In this document: piece after piece, positions 9,106 to 17,048 of the stretch
Layout of the letters: each line of letters opens with the position of its first letter
Position numbering within the stretch: the first letter of the stretch is position 1
Assembly (NCBI GenBank): GCA_028716765.1
Contig: JAQUPC010000014.1
Location: forward strand, 1-26,667
Reading direction: 5' to 3'
DNA: 26,667 bases
Source: Alphaproteobacteria bacterium
GTDB lineage: Bacteria; Pseudomonadota; Alphaproteobacteria; UBA9219
Position numbers and translations under genes: made by a program
The notes under the pieces: generated by a model
What the model was told of the DNA's origin: nothing
What the model saw: the letters and a program-made list of their open reading frames with translations, nothing else
The model's database searches: none

Positions 9106-10065
9106 CTAAATAGAGGTTGTTGACCTTTTTTTCTGAAGCTTCAGCGCCCTATTGTAGACCTCGCTTTTTTTAATGCCGGTGGTTGAGGCGACGTGCGCCA
9201 CGGCGTCGCGAAGGGACATGGCGCGGAGGGCTTTTTTGAGTTCGGCATCGAGCGTTTCGGAAGAAGCGGCGGCGGCCATGCTTGCCGCTTTCACCGGCGG
9301 GCCGATGAGGATAACGATCTCGCCTTTCGGCACGGGAGCGTCGCGATAGTGCACGGCCAGTTCGCTTAAAGAAGACGTCCGGACTTCCTCGAACAGTTTA
9401 GTCAACTCGCGGCAAACGGCAGCCTCGCGATTGCCGCCCAAAACTTTTTCCATGTCGTCGAGCGACGAAGAAAGACGGGAAGGGGCTTCGTAAAAAACAA
9501 GCGTTGCGGAAACTGCTGCCATTTCCGTCAAGGCTTTTTGCCTTGCAGTTTTCTTTGGCGGCAGGAATCCGGCAAACATAAACTTGTCCGTCGGCAATCC
9601 GGCGGATGACAATGCGGCAAGAAGCGCGCTTGCGCCCGGAATGGCCGTTACGCTGAATCCTTCGGCGCGGCAAGCCTGCACAAGTTTACACCCCGGATCG
9701 GAAACGAGCGGCGTGCCCGCGTCGCTTACCAGGGCCACGGCTTCGCCGGACGCGATCCGCGCCAGAAGGGCCGGGCGGCGTTCATCGGCGTTATGATCGT
9801 GATAGGAGACAAGCGGTTTTTTAATGCCGAAGCGATGCAGAAGCCCGCCCGTTACGCGCGTGTCCTCGCAAGCGACGGCATCGGCGGCCATCAGGGTTCG
9901 CAGCGCGCGCAACGTTATGTCGCCAAGATTGCCGATGGGGGTCGAAACCACATAAAGCCCGGCGGGCAGTTTACTTGTTTCCGTTTCCCCGCTAGCCTCC
10001 AGCGAGCGGCGGGCCCACGCGGAGTAATCGAACGATGTTTTCTGTTTTTTCCCGGTCATACTCAC
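9106..10065 (-). CDS. rsmI: 16S rRNA (cytidine-1402-2'-O)-methyltransferase RsmI
   Basis: RsmI adds a 2'-O-methyl group to C1402 in the decoding centre of 16S rRNA. The protein shows the tetrapyrrole-methylase fold motifs of this family: GLYVVSTPIGNLGDITLRAL near residue 35, CEDTRVTGGLL, the LVSDAGTPLVSDPG loop, and VTAIPGASALLAALSSAGLP. The length of about 319 residues is normal. Two starts are possible. A GTG at 10065 has GGAAGG 8 nt upstream, while the ATG at 10059 has a longer spacing; I prefer the GTG. A longer frame reaches 10353, but the extra part runs antisense to the lipoprotein gene and has no family similarity. The 5' end overlaps the divergent lipoprotein gene head to head. In many Alphaproteobacteria rsmI is followed by yraN and gshB; here a sugar methyltransferase gene follows instead. 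Confidence 0.95.
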   Translation of the reverse strand: MSMTGKKQKTSFDYSAWARRSLEASGETETSKLPAGLYVVSTPIGNLGDITLRALRTLMAADAVACEDTRVTGGLLHRFGIKKPLVSYHDHNADERRPALLARIASGEAVALVSDAGTPLVSDPGCKLVQACRAEGFSVTAIPGASALLAALSSAGLPTDKFMFAGFLPPKKTARQKALTEMAAVSATLVFYEAPSRLSSSLDDMEKVLGGNREAAVCRELTKLFEEVRTSSLSELAVHYRDAPVPKGEIVILIGPPVKAASMAAAASSETLDAELKKALRAMSLRDAVAHVASTTGIKKSEVYNRALKLQKKRSTTSI

Positions 10066-11444
10066 CGAATTTTCCTTCCGTGTTGCGGACGCTAGTTGCT
10101 TGCCTCTTGTTGGCGCTGTTGCTTTCCGGCTGCACGACCGGTTGGAGCAGCTTCGATAACCTAGTGCAAAGCAGCCCGTCACCTCAAACGCAAACCGCGC
10201 AGCAATCTGCCGCCGGCGCCAAAACAGCCGTAAAACCGTCCAGTCAGGCCGCGGCGAACCGGGCTTCAGGGTCTTCCGGTATGGCAAAATCGCGGTTAGA
10301 GAGCCAGCCGTGGCCTCCGGGCATGGGCCAGCCTTACCCGTCCGGCGGCGCAAGCGCGGGAATGCAAACCGCTATGGCTGTGAACAGGCTGCCGCAGGCT
10401 CCTCAACCATCCGCCACGCAACCGCTGCACAGCGATAAAATACAAGTGGCGGCGCTTCTGCCTCTGTCGGGAAAGAACGCGCCGCTGGGACAGGCGATGA
10501 TGAACGCCGCGCAAATGGCGGTGTTCGACGTCGCGCCGTCCAACTTCGAATTGATGCCGCGCGATACGGGCGGCAGCGCCGAAGGCGCTCTTAATGCGGC
10601 GCGCGACGCCATCGCCAGCGGCGCGCAGCTTTTGATCGGTCCTTTGTTCGCGGCGGACGTCGCGGCGGTCAAGCCCGCCGTTCAGACCTCGAACGTCAAC
10701 ATGCTGGCGTTGTCCACCGATGTTTCGCTGGCCGAGCCGGGCGTTTACGTCATGGGCTTTGCCCCCGCGCCACAGGTCGAGCGCGTCGTTAGCTATGCGG
10801 CTTCGCAGGGCGCGCACCGCTTCGCGGCCCTCATTCCTGCAAACGCTTACGGCAAGCTGGTGCAGCAGGCTTTTGAAGAGACGGTCAGAAAATCAGGCGG
10901 CACGATCGTGGCAATGGACAGTCCGGCGCACGTTCAGGCTCTGGCGGAAAAGCGCGACCAGATCGACGCCCTTTTGCTTCCGCTGGGCGGCGAGGAATTG
11001 CGCCAGACCGTGAACCATCTGGCATCCCTTGGCCTCGATCGCAACAAAGTGCGTTTGCTTGGCACGGGATTGTGGGACGAACCCGGCCTTGGCGGCCGGC
11101 TGGAGATGCTGGTGGGCGGTTGGTACGCGGCGGCGGAACCCGAAGCGCGCGAGCACTTCGTTAGCAATTACAAGAAAACCTACGGACAGGAACCGCCGCG
11201 TCTGGCTACGTTGACGTACGACGCCACGTCGCTGGCCGCCGTTCTTGCCACGCAAGGCGGACATTTCGACCGCGCTTCTTTGGCGAACCCGAGCGGGTTT
11301 GCGGGCATCGACGGCATTTTCCGCTTTACGCGGCAAGGACTGGCCGAACGGGGCCTTGCGGTCAACGAAATTACGGTCTCGGGGAGCCGGATCATCGATC
11401 CTGCGCCGTCCACGTTCGCGGGCATAGCCACGGCGGCGTATTAA
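10035..11444 (+). CDS. Penicillin-binding protein activator, LpoA/LppC-type lipoprotein
   Basis: This 469-residue lipoprotein has a signal peptide ending in the lipobox LLSGC (Cys33), so it should be anchored in a membrane and, as in LpoA of E. coli, face the periplasm. After a Ser/Gln/Ala/Pro-rich linker (about residues 45-132) comes a type I periplasmic-binding fold that begins IQVAALLPLSGKNAPLGQAM and continues with LIGPLFAADV and FAALIPANAYG. In E. coli, LpoA binds and activates the peptidoglycan synthase PBP1a; this shorter form lacks the large N-terminal TPR domain of LpoA. The ATG at 10035 has GGAG 10 nt upstream. A later TTG at 10083 would give a shorter, more classical signal peptide without the overlap with rsmI, so the start is not fully settled. 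The rsmI/lppC neighbour pair is widely conserved in Proteobacteria. Confidence 0.9.
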   Translation: MFSVFSRSYSPNFPSVLRTLVACLLLALLLSGCTTGWSSFDNLVQSSPSPQTQTAQQSAAGAKTAVKPSSQAAANRASGSSGMAKSRLESQPWPPGMGQPYPSGGASAGMQTAMAVNRLPQAPQPSATQPLHSDKIQVAALLPLSGKNAPLGQAMMNAAQMAVFDVAPSNFELMPRDTGGSAEGALNAARDAIASGAQLLIGPLFAADVAAVKPAVQTSNVNMLALSTDVSLAEPGVYVMGFAPAPQVERVVSYAASQGAHRFAALIPANAYGKLVQQAFEETVRKSGGTIVAMDSPAHVQALAEKRDQIDALLLPLGGEELRQTVNHLASLGLDRNKVRLLGTGLWDEPGLGGRLEMLVGGWYAAAEPEAREHFVSNYKKTYGQEPPRLATLTYDATSLAAVLATQGGHFDRASLANPSGFAGIDGIFRFTRQGLAERGLAVNEITVSGSRIIDPAPSTFAGIATAAY

Positions 11445-11466
11445 CGCCGGGTTAGCTTTCCTCTCT

Positions 11467-12363
11467 TTACGTTATTTGCGGCGGTTCTTTGAAAGCAAAT
11501 CTGTCGCCCTGCAATATAAACCGGAAGTAACTGGCATCCGCAAACGCGTTTTTAACAATCCAGTCCGGCAGCTTCAGTATATCCTTCGCGGCAGCCGGAA
11601 GATCCTCAATGCGGCGGGGCAGGAAAAACCAAAACATGGACGGTACGTGATAGAGGCACGATTTAAAGCCCCATTGTCCAAATAGTTGCTGCATAGACCG
11701 GTTGGTGAAAAAGGCTATATGAACTTCCGGAACGAAATAGCCCCATTTCGGATCGTTGGGCACTTCGTCGCAAATCAAGGTGTGCAGGGCAAAAACGCCT
11801 TCGGGAGATCTTAACCGGACAATCTCATCCAGAACCCGGCGTTCACGGACATGCTCGAACATGGCGCTGTTAATGACCAGATCGAAACGGCCGGGTCTTA
11901 TAGCATCATCGTCGAGATAGCCTGTCGCGTCAGGAGGAGGATATTTGTCGTAGTTTCCGATCACAAGTCCGTGCCGGAGAAGTTCTTTCGCCAAATTTCC
12001 CTGGCCGCAGGCGTAGTCGACCCAGGGCCGCTGTTGAGGGATGACGCCGGCCTGCGCAAGAGCCTGAACGCCCTCCGCTTGAGCAACGTAAGGAACCCCC
12101 GACTCGGTGCCGGCGCCGCCTGTGCCGAAATGGTACTGATGAAATGTTACATTCAGTTGTGCCCACTGTTCCTCGGTCATGTGACGGTGCGTATGGGATT
12201 GGACGAACCCGCATTTGACACAACGAACATACTCGACTTCTCCCAATCCCATGCTGTCGAAGCGCTTGCGGAAATAAGGCAACATTTCGCCGCCGCATAC
12301 GAAACAAGGGGCAACGTTGCCCGGTTTTATAGAGGAAGATGGCTGGGTCATGAAATCGGCCAT
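11467..12363 (-). CDS. Class I SAM-dependent methyltransferase with N-terminal zinc ribbon
   Basis: Two CxxC pairs near the N terminus (CFVC at residues 20-23 and CVKC at 48-51 of the 298-residue form) are expected to bind zinc. A Rossmann methyltransferase domain follows, with motif I VDYACGQGNL (about 115-124) and a later FDLVINSAMFEHV segment. This layout is common among methyltransferases of sugar and polyketide pathways, such as C-methyltransferases acting on dTDP-4-keto-6-deoxyhexoses, but the C-terminal half is shorter than in classical C-3 methyltransferases of that group. The start is uncertain: ATG codons at 12447, 12363 and 12351 are in frame, none with a clear Shine-Dalgarno site, and conserved sequence begins only after the last. 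The gene is convergent with the lipoprotein gene. A role in deoxysugar decoration is inference from context. Confidence 0.82.
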   Translation of the reverse strand: MADFMTQPSSSIKPGNVAPCFVCGGEMLPYFRKRFDSMGLGEVEYVRCVKCGFVQSHTHRHMTEEQWAQLNVTFHQYHFGTGGAGTESGVPYVAQAEGVQALAQAGVIPQQRPWVDYACGQGNLAKELLRHGLVIGNYDKYPPPDATGYLDDDAIRPGRFDLVINSAMFEHVRERRVLDEIVRLRSPEGVFALHTLICDEVPNDPKWGYFVPEVHIAFFTNRSMQQLFGQWGFKSCLYHVPSMFWFFLPRRIEDLPAAAKDILKLPDWIVKNAFADASYFRFILQGDRFAFKEPPQIT

Positions 12364-12736
12364 AAGCTTGCGTTCGAATCTTGGAACTTTCGCAAACGGT
12401 AGTTCCGCCGCCGCTGTCCTGCAAGCCATGTGCGCAAGAGTTTGCATATTCAGGCTTTCTGCAGCTTTCCCGAGCAGATTCCTTCGACTGCAAGCGCAAA
12501 AAATTTATTCCCTAAAATTGTATGCAACTCATTTCGCTTGGCTGTAACGGGGGCTGTTTTGAAGGCTGCGTTTGTTCAACTGCTTCATTTTCTTCGATTT
12601 TCCCGGATAGGAAGAAAATATCTAAAATTTAAGATAAATTGCTGAAAATCGTTGAATATCAATATGTTATGACACAATATTCAGGCTTTCTTAACCGCTT
12701 GCCCGTATTCTGAACTTATAAAGATCGGAGATTATT
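12364..12736. other. AT-rich intergenic region between the methyltransferase and the small ORF
   Basis: About 370 nt lie between divergent genes, and the part from 12480 to 12720 is clearly richer in A and T than the surroundings. It should hold promoters for both sides. I cannot place convincing -35/-10 pairs with normal spacing, and I see no RNA gene. If the methyltransferase starts at 12447 the region shrinks by 84 nt. Confidence 0.5.
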
Positions 12737-12967
12737 ATGTTATCACTCATTTTAAGCGCCATTACCCCTCAAACGGCTTTTACGGCCTTGCAGGTCGCGG
12801 ATTCGTTCGCTGAAACCGAATCTTATGCGCCTGCGCCCGTAGCCCCTCGCGCCGCCGCCGCTCGTCCGAACAAGTATGCCGCGCTCAAGGAACCGGCCCC
12901 GCATCACCCTACGACCAACCTGGGGCGCCGTTTTCGTCATGCCCAGTATGCCCGGCTTGCGGCTTAA
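12737..12967 (+). CDS. Small hypothetical protein (76 aa)
   Basis: A 76-codon frame starts with ATG preceded by GGAG at a spacing of about 7 nt, the main reason to accept it. The first 20 residues are hydrophobic (MLSLILSAITPQTAFTALQV), the middle is rich in Ala and Pro, and the end is basic (LGRRFRHAQYARL). It could be a small membrane-associated or exported protein, but the hydrophobic stretch is short and no family is recognised. It lies just upstream of tRNA-Lys and may share its promoter region. Confidence 0.5.
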   Translation: MLSLILSAITPQTAFTALQVADSFAETESYAPAPVAPRAAAARPNKYAALKEPAPHHPTTNLGRRFRHAQYARLAA

Positions 12968-13032
12968 CCTTTCCGCCACAGGCCTAGACTCGGCGTTAGC
13001 TTGCTGCTAAACAGCGCCCTTGCGCAATTGGC

Positions 13033-13108
<76 letters not shown>

Positions 13109-13127
13109 TTTTCCAAACAGTTGAACC

Positions 13128-13158
13128 AAAGCGGCGATGCGCCGCTTTTTCTTTTTTT
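13128..13158 (+). terminator. Rho-independent terminator after tRNA-Lys
   Basis: AAAGCGGCG and CGCCGCTTT form a 9-bp perfect stem around a 3-nt ATG loop, followed directly by a T-rich tract. It starts about 20 nt after the tRNA and should end its transcript, separating it from the operon that begins at 13266. Confidence 0.88.
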
Positions 13159-13265
13159 CCTATGTAATAGTGCAGAAACAAGGTCCGGCGCTTGCAACAT
13201 TCATGCTGTTGCAGTAATGTTCGCGCGCCGTTTTACTTCTTTTTGTTCCTTCCTGGTGCTGTGCC

Positions 13266-15242
13266 GTGTCGTTCAGAAAAAAAACCGGAAAATCGCCGTT
13301 TCTTCTAAAAGCCTATTTTGCCGCCAAGGGCATCCATCAATCGCTTAGCGCCTACGAAGGAGCCGGTTTTGAACGCGCCGAGCGCGGCGGCGACCTCGTC
13401 ATCGATCCGGACGTCACGAAGATTCTGGAACATATAGCCGCTGGCCGCCGCTCTGAATGCCGGACGATCCTCAGGGCGACGCCGGAGGAACAAGCCGAGC
13501 TGGCCAACATCGACGAAATCCACACGGTAAGCGGCCGCTTTCGCGGCGTGATGTTCGGGCATCCGCTGAGCAGGGCCGAAAGCCGCATGCTCAAGGAGCA
13601 GGAGAAAATTTTCCGGCAAAACTGGAAGGGCAAGGATTCCTTCAGGGCCTTTACGATCGTCAGCTTTTACTATCAACCGTTCGAACTTCCCCTGCAAAAG
13701 AACATCAAGAAGCTCTCTGCCGCGGAGTTGGCGCGTTATCTGTATTTTGTGATGCGGCAGCCGCACATTATGCAGGAAAGCGACGAAGAGAAGTACATCG
13801 ATTATTACAGGCAAATGACGGACTGGCTGCTTGAGATCATCAAAGAGTCCGATTCATGGGAAAAAAGCCGGCAAGGCATGCTTCTCAATCTCATAAAGTG
13901 GACGTTGACGTTCGGCGCCTGTTACTATGTCGACCGGCCAACGGGCGATCTGGTCCGTGCGCGCGGACGGATCGTGAAAGCGTTGAGGCAAAGAACGCCG
14001 TCCTACAAAAAAGTGCGTGCGTTCCGGCCGAACGCCGCTCCGGCCAAGGGCAGAACCCGGCTGCGTCTCGGCATTCTTTCCCGCAACATCGGCGACTACA
14101 CGGATACGCGGGCTCTTTACGCCATGTTCGGATCGTTCGATCCGAAGCGCTATGAAATTTACTGGTATTCGCTGGACGTTGTCGACCCCACAACCGTAAG
14201 CGATGTGGAATTTTTCCGTAAGCTCTACGGCTTCATTTATAAAACCGTTTCGCTTCGGGGCGACGGCGCCAAAAGAGCAAGGCAAATTCTGGAAGACGAT
14301 CTTGATATACTGGCCGTGGGCACGGCTTATAGTTTCGGTGCGCAGGATTTCGATCAAATGCTCTCCTGCCGTTTGGCCCGCGTTCAGGTCAACCTAAACG
14401 GTCTGGTGCCGGGCAGTTCGGGCTTTTCCAGTTACGATTATTTTGTCGTGCCCGGGGCCGATGCCGCTTCTCTGGCCAACTACCGTGCCGAGAGCACTGA
14501 AACGCTTAAAATTACGCCGGATCCGTCGGTTTGGTACGAAAAGCAGCCGGCTGTGAAACCGGACAGGGAGATTACCCGGGCCAAGCTGGGCATTCCTCAT
14601 AACGCAGTCCTCTATTGCGCGAGTTCGGCTGCCAACAAGCTTATGCCGGGGACTTTGCGCACGTGGCTCAATATTCTCCGGAAAGTTCCGGGCAGCTATT
14701 TGATGCTCTGTCCCTTCAATCCGGCATGGGGCGGCTATTATATCGGCCTTACGTTTCTTGCGCGCTTGCGGGCTTTGCTCGAACAATACCCTGACATCGA
14801 TTCCAAACGCATCGTGATCATACGGCAAATGACGCCTGACGAAAGCGTCCGCGTGCTCATGCAGAGCGACGTCTATCTCGGAATCTTTCCGCACGGAGGG
14901 GCGACCACGGCCATTACGGCTTTACGCTACGGCATCCCGATGGTGGCAAGAAAAAGCCGCTGGCTTCGAAGCACGAGCGATCCTTCCATCGTCCGCAGCC
15001 TCGGCCTGGAAGAACTTATCGGCGAAGACAACGGCGGGGTTACGGCCATTGCCGCAAGACTCGGCCTTGACCGGGCCTATCGCAACCGCGTGAAAAGGCT
15101 CGTCGCCGAACGCGTTGAACAAGCGCCTTTTTTCAACCACATATACAACTCCAGGCGGCTGCAAGCCGTTTTCGATGAAATGGCGGTTGAAAAAGGATTG
15201 ATAAAAGCACAAAGTTTTCCCCGGATTCTCAAATCGGCGTAA
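13266..15242 (+). CDS. GT41-like glycosyltransferase (OGT/HMW1C-type), candidate protein glycosyltransferase
   Basis: This 658-residue protein has a helical N-terminal part of about 260 residues without clear TPR units, then a GT-B catalytic region resembling family GT41 (SPINDLY/OGT and HMW1C enzymes). Matching features are RLRLGILSRNIGDY (about 265-278), DILAVGTAYSFGAQ and RVQVNLNGLVPGSSGFSSYD (372-391), LYCASSAANKLMPGTLRTW (449-467, with Lys458 where OGT has its UDP-binding catalytic lysine), and FPHGGATTAITALRYGIPMV (541-560) in the position of the HTT loop of OGT. The histidine of the first OGT motif appears to be replaced. The all-helical N terminus recalls the all-alpha domain of HMW1C-type protein glucosyltransferases. 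The start is a GTG without a strong Shine-Dalgarno site. The gene leads the operon, and the next gene starts 5 nt after its stop, so it may use the sugar made downstream. Fold assignment is fairly secure; acceptor and donor are inferred. Confidence 0.78.
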   Translation: MSFRKKTGKSPFLLKAYFAAKGIHQSLSAYEGAGFERAERGGDLVIDPDVTKILEHIAAGRRSECRTILRATPEEQAELANIDEIHTVSGRFRGVMFGHPLSRAESRMLKEQEKIFRQNWKGKDSFRAFTIVSFYYQPFELPLQKNIKKLSAAELARYLYFVMRQPHIMQESDEEKYIDYYRQMTDWLLEIIKESDSWEKSRQGMLLNLIKWTLTFGACYYVDRPTGDLVRARGRIVKALRQRTPSYKKVRAFRPNAAPAKGRTRLRLGILSRNIGDYTDTRALYAMFGSFDPKRYEIYWYSLDVVDPTTVSDVEFFRKLYGFIYKTVSLRGDGAKRARQILEDDLDILAVGTAYSFGAQDFDQMLSCRLARVQVNLNGLVPGSSGFSSYDYFVVPGADAASLANYRAESTETLKITPDPSVWYEKQPAVKPDREITRAKLGIPHNAVLYCASSAANKLMPGTLRTWLNILRKVPGSYLMLCPFNPAWGGYYIGLTFLARLRALLEQYPDIDSKRIVIIRQMTPDESVRVLMQSDVYLGIFPHGGATTAITALRYGIPMVARKSRWLRSTSDPSIVRSLGLEELIGEDNGGVTAIAARLGLDRAYRNRVKRLVAERVEQAPFFNHIYNSRRLQAVFDEMAVEKGLIKAQSFPRILKSA

Positions 15243-15247
15243 AAGTC

Positions 15248-15664
15248 ATGTCCCTTAGCGACTGCAAGATTCTGCAATTGCGTAAAATAGAAGAGCGGCG
15301 CGGCAATTTGACGCCCGTCGAAGCGCTTCGCGACATTCCTTTCGAGATCAAGCGCATTTATTATCTTTACGACGTCCCGGGGGGGTCGACTCGCGCCGGC
15401 CACGCCCATAAGGCGCTGCACCAGTTTTTTATCGCCATGAGCGGCAGCTTTGACATTACGCTCAAGGACGGAGCTGGCGAACAACGTTATCATCTCAACC
15501 GTTCCCACTACGGATTATACGTTTCGCCCATGATGTGGCGCGATCTCGATAATTTTTCCTCCGGCGCGGTGTGTCTTGTATTGGCGTCGGATTATTACGA
15601 TGAAAACGATTACTTCAGGAATTATGACGATTACCTCGCGGCTTTGGCGCAACAAAATTCATGA
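15248..15664 (+). CDS. fdtA: FdtA/QdtA-type dTDP-4-oxo-6-deoxyglucose 3,4-ketoisomerase
   Basis: This 138-residue cupin protein moves the keto group of dTDP-4-keto-6-deoxyglucose from C4 to C3, preparing the 3-amino sugar step. The family signature is nearly complete: RGNLTPVEALRDIPFEIKRI, YYLYDVPGGSTRAGHAHK with the catalytic-site histidines, HQFFIAMSGSF, and HLNRSHYGLYV with WRDLDNFSSGAVCLVLASDY near the end. The stereochemical outcome at C4 (galacto in FdtA, gluco in QdtA) cannot be decided by eye, so the symbol marks the family rather than a proven activity. It overlaps the aminotransferase start by 4 nt (ATGA). Confidence 0.92.
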   Translation: MSLSDCKILQLRKIEERRGNLTPVEALRDIPFEIKRIYYLYDVPGGSTRAGHAHKALHQFFIAMSGSFDITLKDGAGEQRYHLNRSHYGLYVSPMMWRDLDNFSSGAVCLVLASDYYDENDYFRNYDDYLAALAQQNS

Positions 15665-16809
15665 CGAAACCGGCGCTCGCTTCCCTTGATGATCCCGTTC
15701 CCTTCGTCGATTTAGGGATGCAACACGAGGCCTTGCTGCCGGAGTTTGAGGCTCTTTTGCGCGACGTGGTCCGTCAATCCATGTTCATTCAGGGGCCTCA
15801 CGTTGAAATCTTTGAGAAAGCTTTTGCCAAATTTCACCACGTTCCCCATGCAATCGGTTGCGCCTCGGGCACGGATGCCCTGATTTTGGCGGCGCGCGCA
15901 TTGGACTTGAAACCGGGCGATGAAGTGATCTCGGTTCCCAACACATGGATTTCGACGATTTTCGCCATTAGCCACACGGGCGCGACCCCCGTGTTGGCCG
16001 ACGTTGATCCGCAAACGGGGCAGATCGACGTGAAAGCGGCGGAGAAGGCCATAACGCCGCGGACCAAAGCCGTTTTTCCTGTTCATATGTTTGGCCATCC
16101 CGCCGACCTAACCGCGTTGGCCGCGCTATGCCGTAAGCACAATCTGGCCCTTGTGGAAGACACGGCACAGGCCGTGGGCGCTCAATTCGACGGCAAGCTT
16201 TGCGGCACGGTGGGCGATATCGGATGTTTCAGTTTTTTCCCGAGCAAAAACCTCGGTTGTCTCGGCGATGGCGGTTGTGTTCTGACGAAGCGGGGTGACC
16301 TAGCCGAGCGTTTGCGGCGGCTTGGCGATTATGGGCAAAACCCGCGCTACACGCATAACGAAATCGGCTACAACTCGCGGCTGGACACTTTGCAGGCAGC
16401 TTTTTTGCTGGCCAAGCTGCCGCATTTGCCTTCGTGGACCGAAGCCCGCCGCCGCATTGCGGCCCGATACAATGAACTTCTGAAAGACCTACCGGTGACA
16501 ACGCCCCATGAGCATCCCAAAGCCAGGGCCGTTTATCACCTTTATGTTATCGAAGTTGAGGAACGCGACGCTTGTCTTGACTATTTGCGTCAGAACGGCG
16601 TTATGGCCCAGATTCATTATCCCAATCTCGTGCCTTTTCAGCCCTGTTACGCCCGTCTGGGCTATAAAAAGGGCGATTTTCCCGTGGCGGAACGCCTTAA
16701 CAGCCGTATTTTGTCCTTGCCGATTTACCCCGAATTGAGCGAAATGCAACAGGACAGGGTGGTTGAAACCCTCAAACGCTTTTTTGATTCCATGAAGGGG
16801 AAAAACTAA
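15661..16809 (+). CDS. fdtB: FdtB-type sugar aminotransferase (DegT/DnrJ/EryC1/StrS family)
   Basis: This PLP enzyme of 382 residues is expected to aminate the 3-keto sugar made by the preceding ketoisomerase, using glutamate, to give dTDP-3-amino-3,6-dideoxyhexose. Typical elements are VPFVDLGMQH at the start, CASGTDALILAARALDLKPG (67-86), the cofactor-binding VEDTAQAVGAQFDGK (165-179), and the PLP lysine in SFFPSKNLGCLGDGG (Lys196). The active site is intact and the length is normal. The stop codon shares one base with the ATG of the acyl carrier protein gene (TAATG). Pairing with an FdtA-type isomerase supports the C3 aminotransferase role over other members of this broad family. Confidence 0.9.
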   Translation: MTKPALASLDDPVPFVDLGMQHEALLPEFEALLRDVVRQSMFIQGPHVEIFEKAFAKFHHVPHAIGCASGTDALILAARALDLKPGDEVISVPNTWISTIFAISHTGATPVLADVDPQTGQIDVKAAEKAITPRTKAVFPVHMFGHPADLTALAALCRKHNLALVEDTAQAVGAQFDGKLCGTVGDIGCFSFFPSKNLGCLGDGGCVLTKRGDLAERLRRLGDYGQNPRYTHNEIGYNSRLDTLQAAFLLAKLPHLPSWTEARRRIAARYNELLKDLPVTTPHEHPKARAVYHLYVIEVEERDACLDYLRQNGVMAQIHYPNLVPFQPCYARLGYKKGDFPVAERLNSRILSLPIYPELSEMQQDRVVETLKRFFDSMKGKN

Positions 16810-17048
16810 TGAACTCAAAAGAACGATTGAAAAAAGTATTTGTCGAGGCGCTTGAGCTTCCGGCGGATTTGGAAGTCGAGACGCTCGAATACCGGAAATG
16901 CGCGCAATGGGATTCCGTCGGCCATATGCGCATGATCGCGGCACTGGAGATGGAGTTTGACGTGCTGCTCGAAACCGATCAGATTCTTGATCTAAGCAGT
17001 TTCACAAAAGGGTTGGAGATTTTACAGGCTCATGGCGTCGCTGGTTGA
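16809..17048 (+). CDS. Acyl carrier protein (specialised)
   Basis: This 79-residue acidic, helical protein has the carrier-protein motif WDSVGHMRMI. Ser36 in DS is the expected attachment site for phosphopantetheine. It differs from the housekeeping AcpP signature (DSLDTVEL), as dedicated carriers in secondary pathways usually do. It starts on the last base of the aminotransferase stop and overlaps the reductase gene by 17 nt, so the three genes are translationally linked. It probably carries the acyl group that is built or reduced by its neighbours before transfer to the amino sugar. Confidence 0.9.
   Translation: MNSKERLKKVFVEALELPADLEVETLEYRKCAQWDSVGHMRMIAALEMEFDVLLETDQILDLSSFTKGLEILQAHGVAG

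Noticed and set aside
10066..10353. N-terminal extension of the rsmI frame
   Set aside because: The added residues lie antisense to the lipoprotein signal and linker region and do not resemble RsmI; the family start fits the GTG at 10065 or the ATG at 10059.
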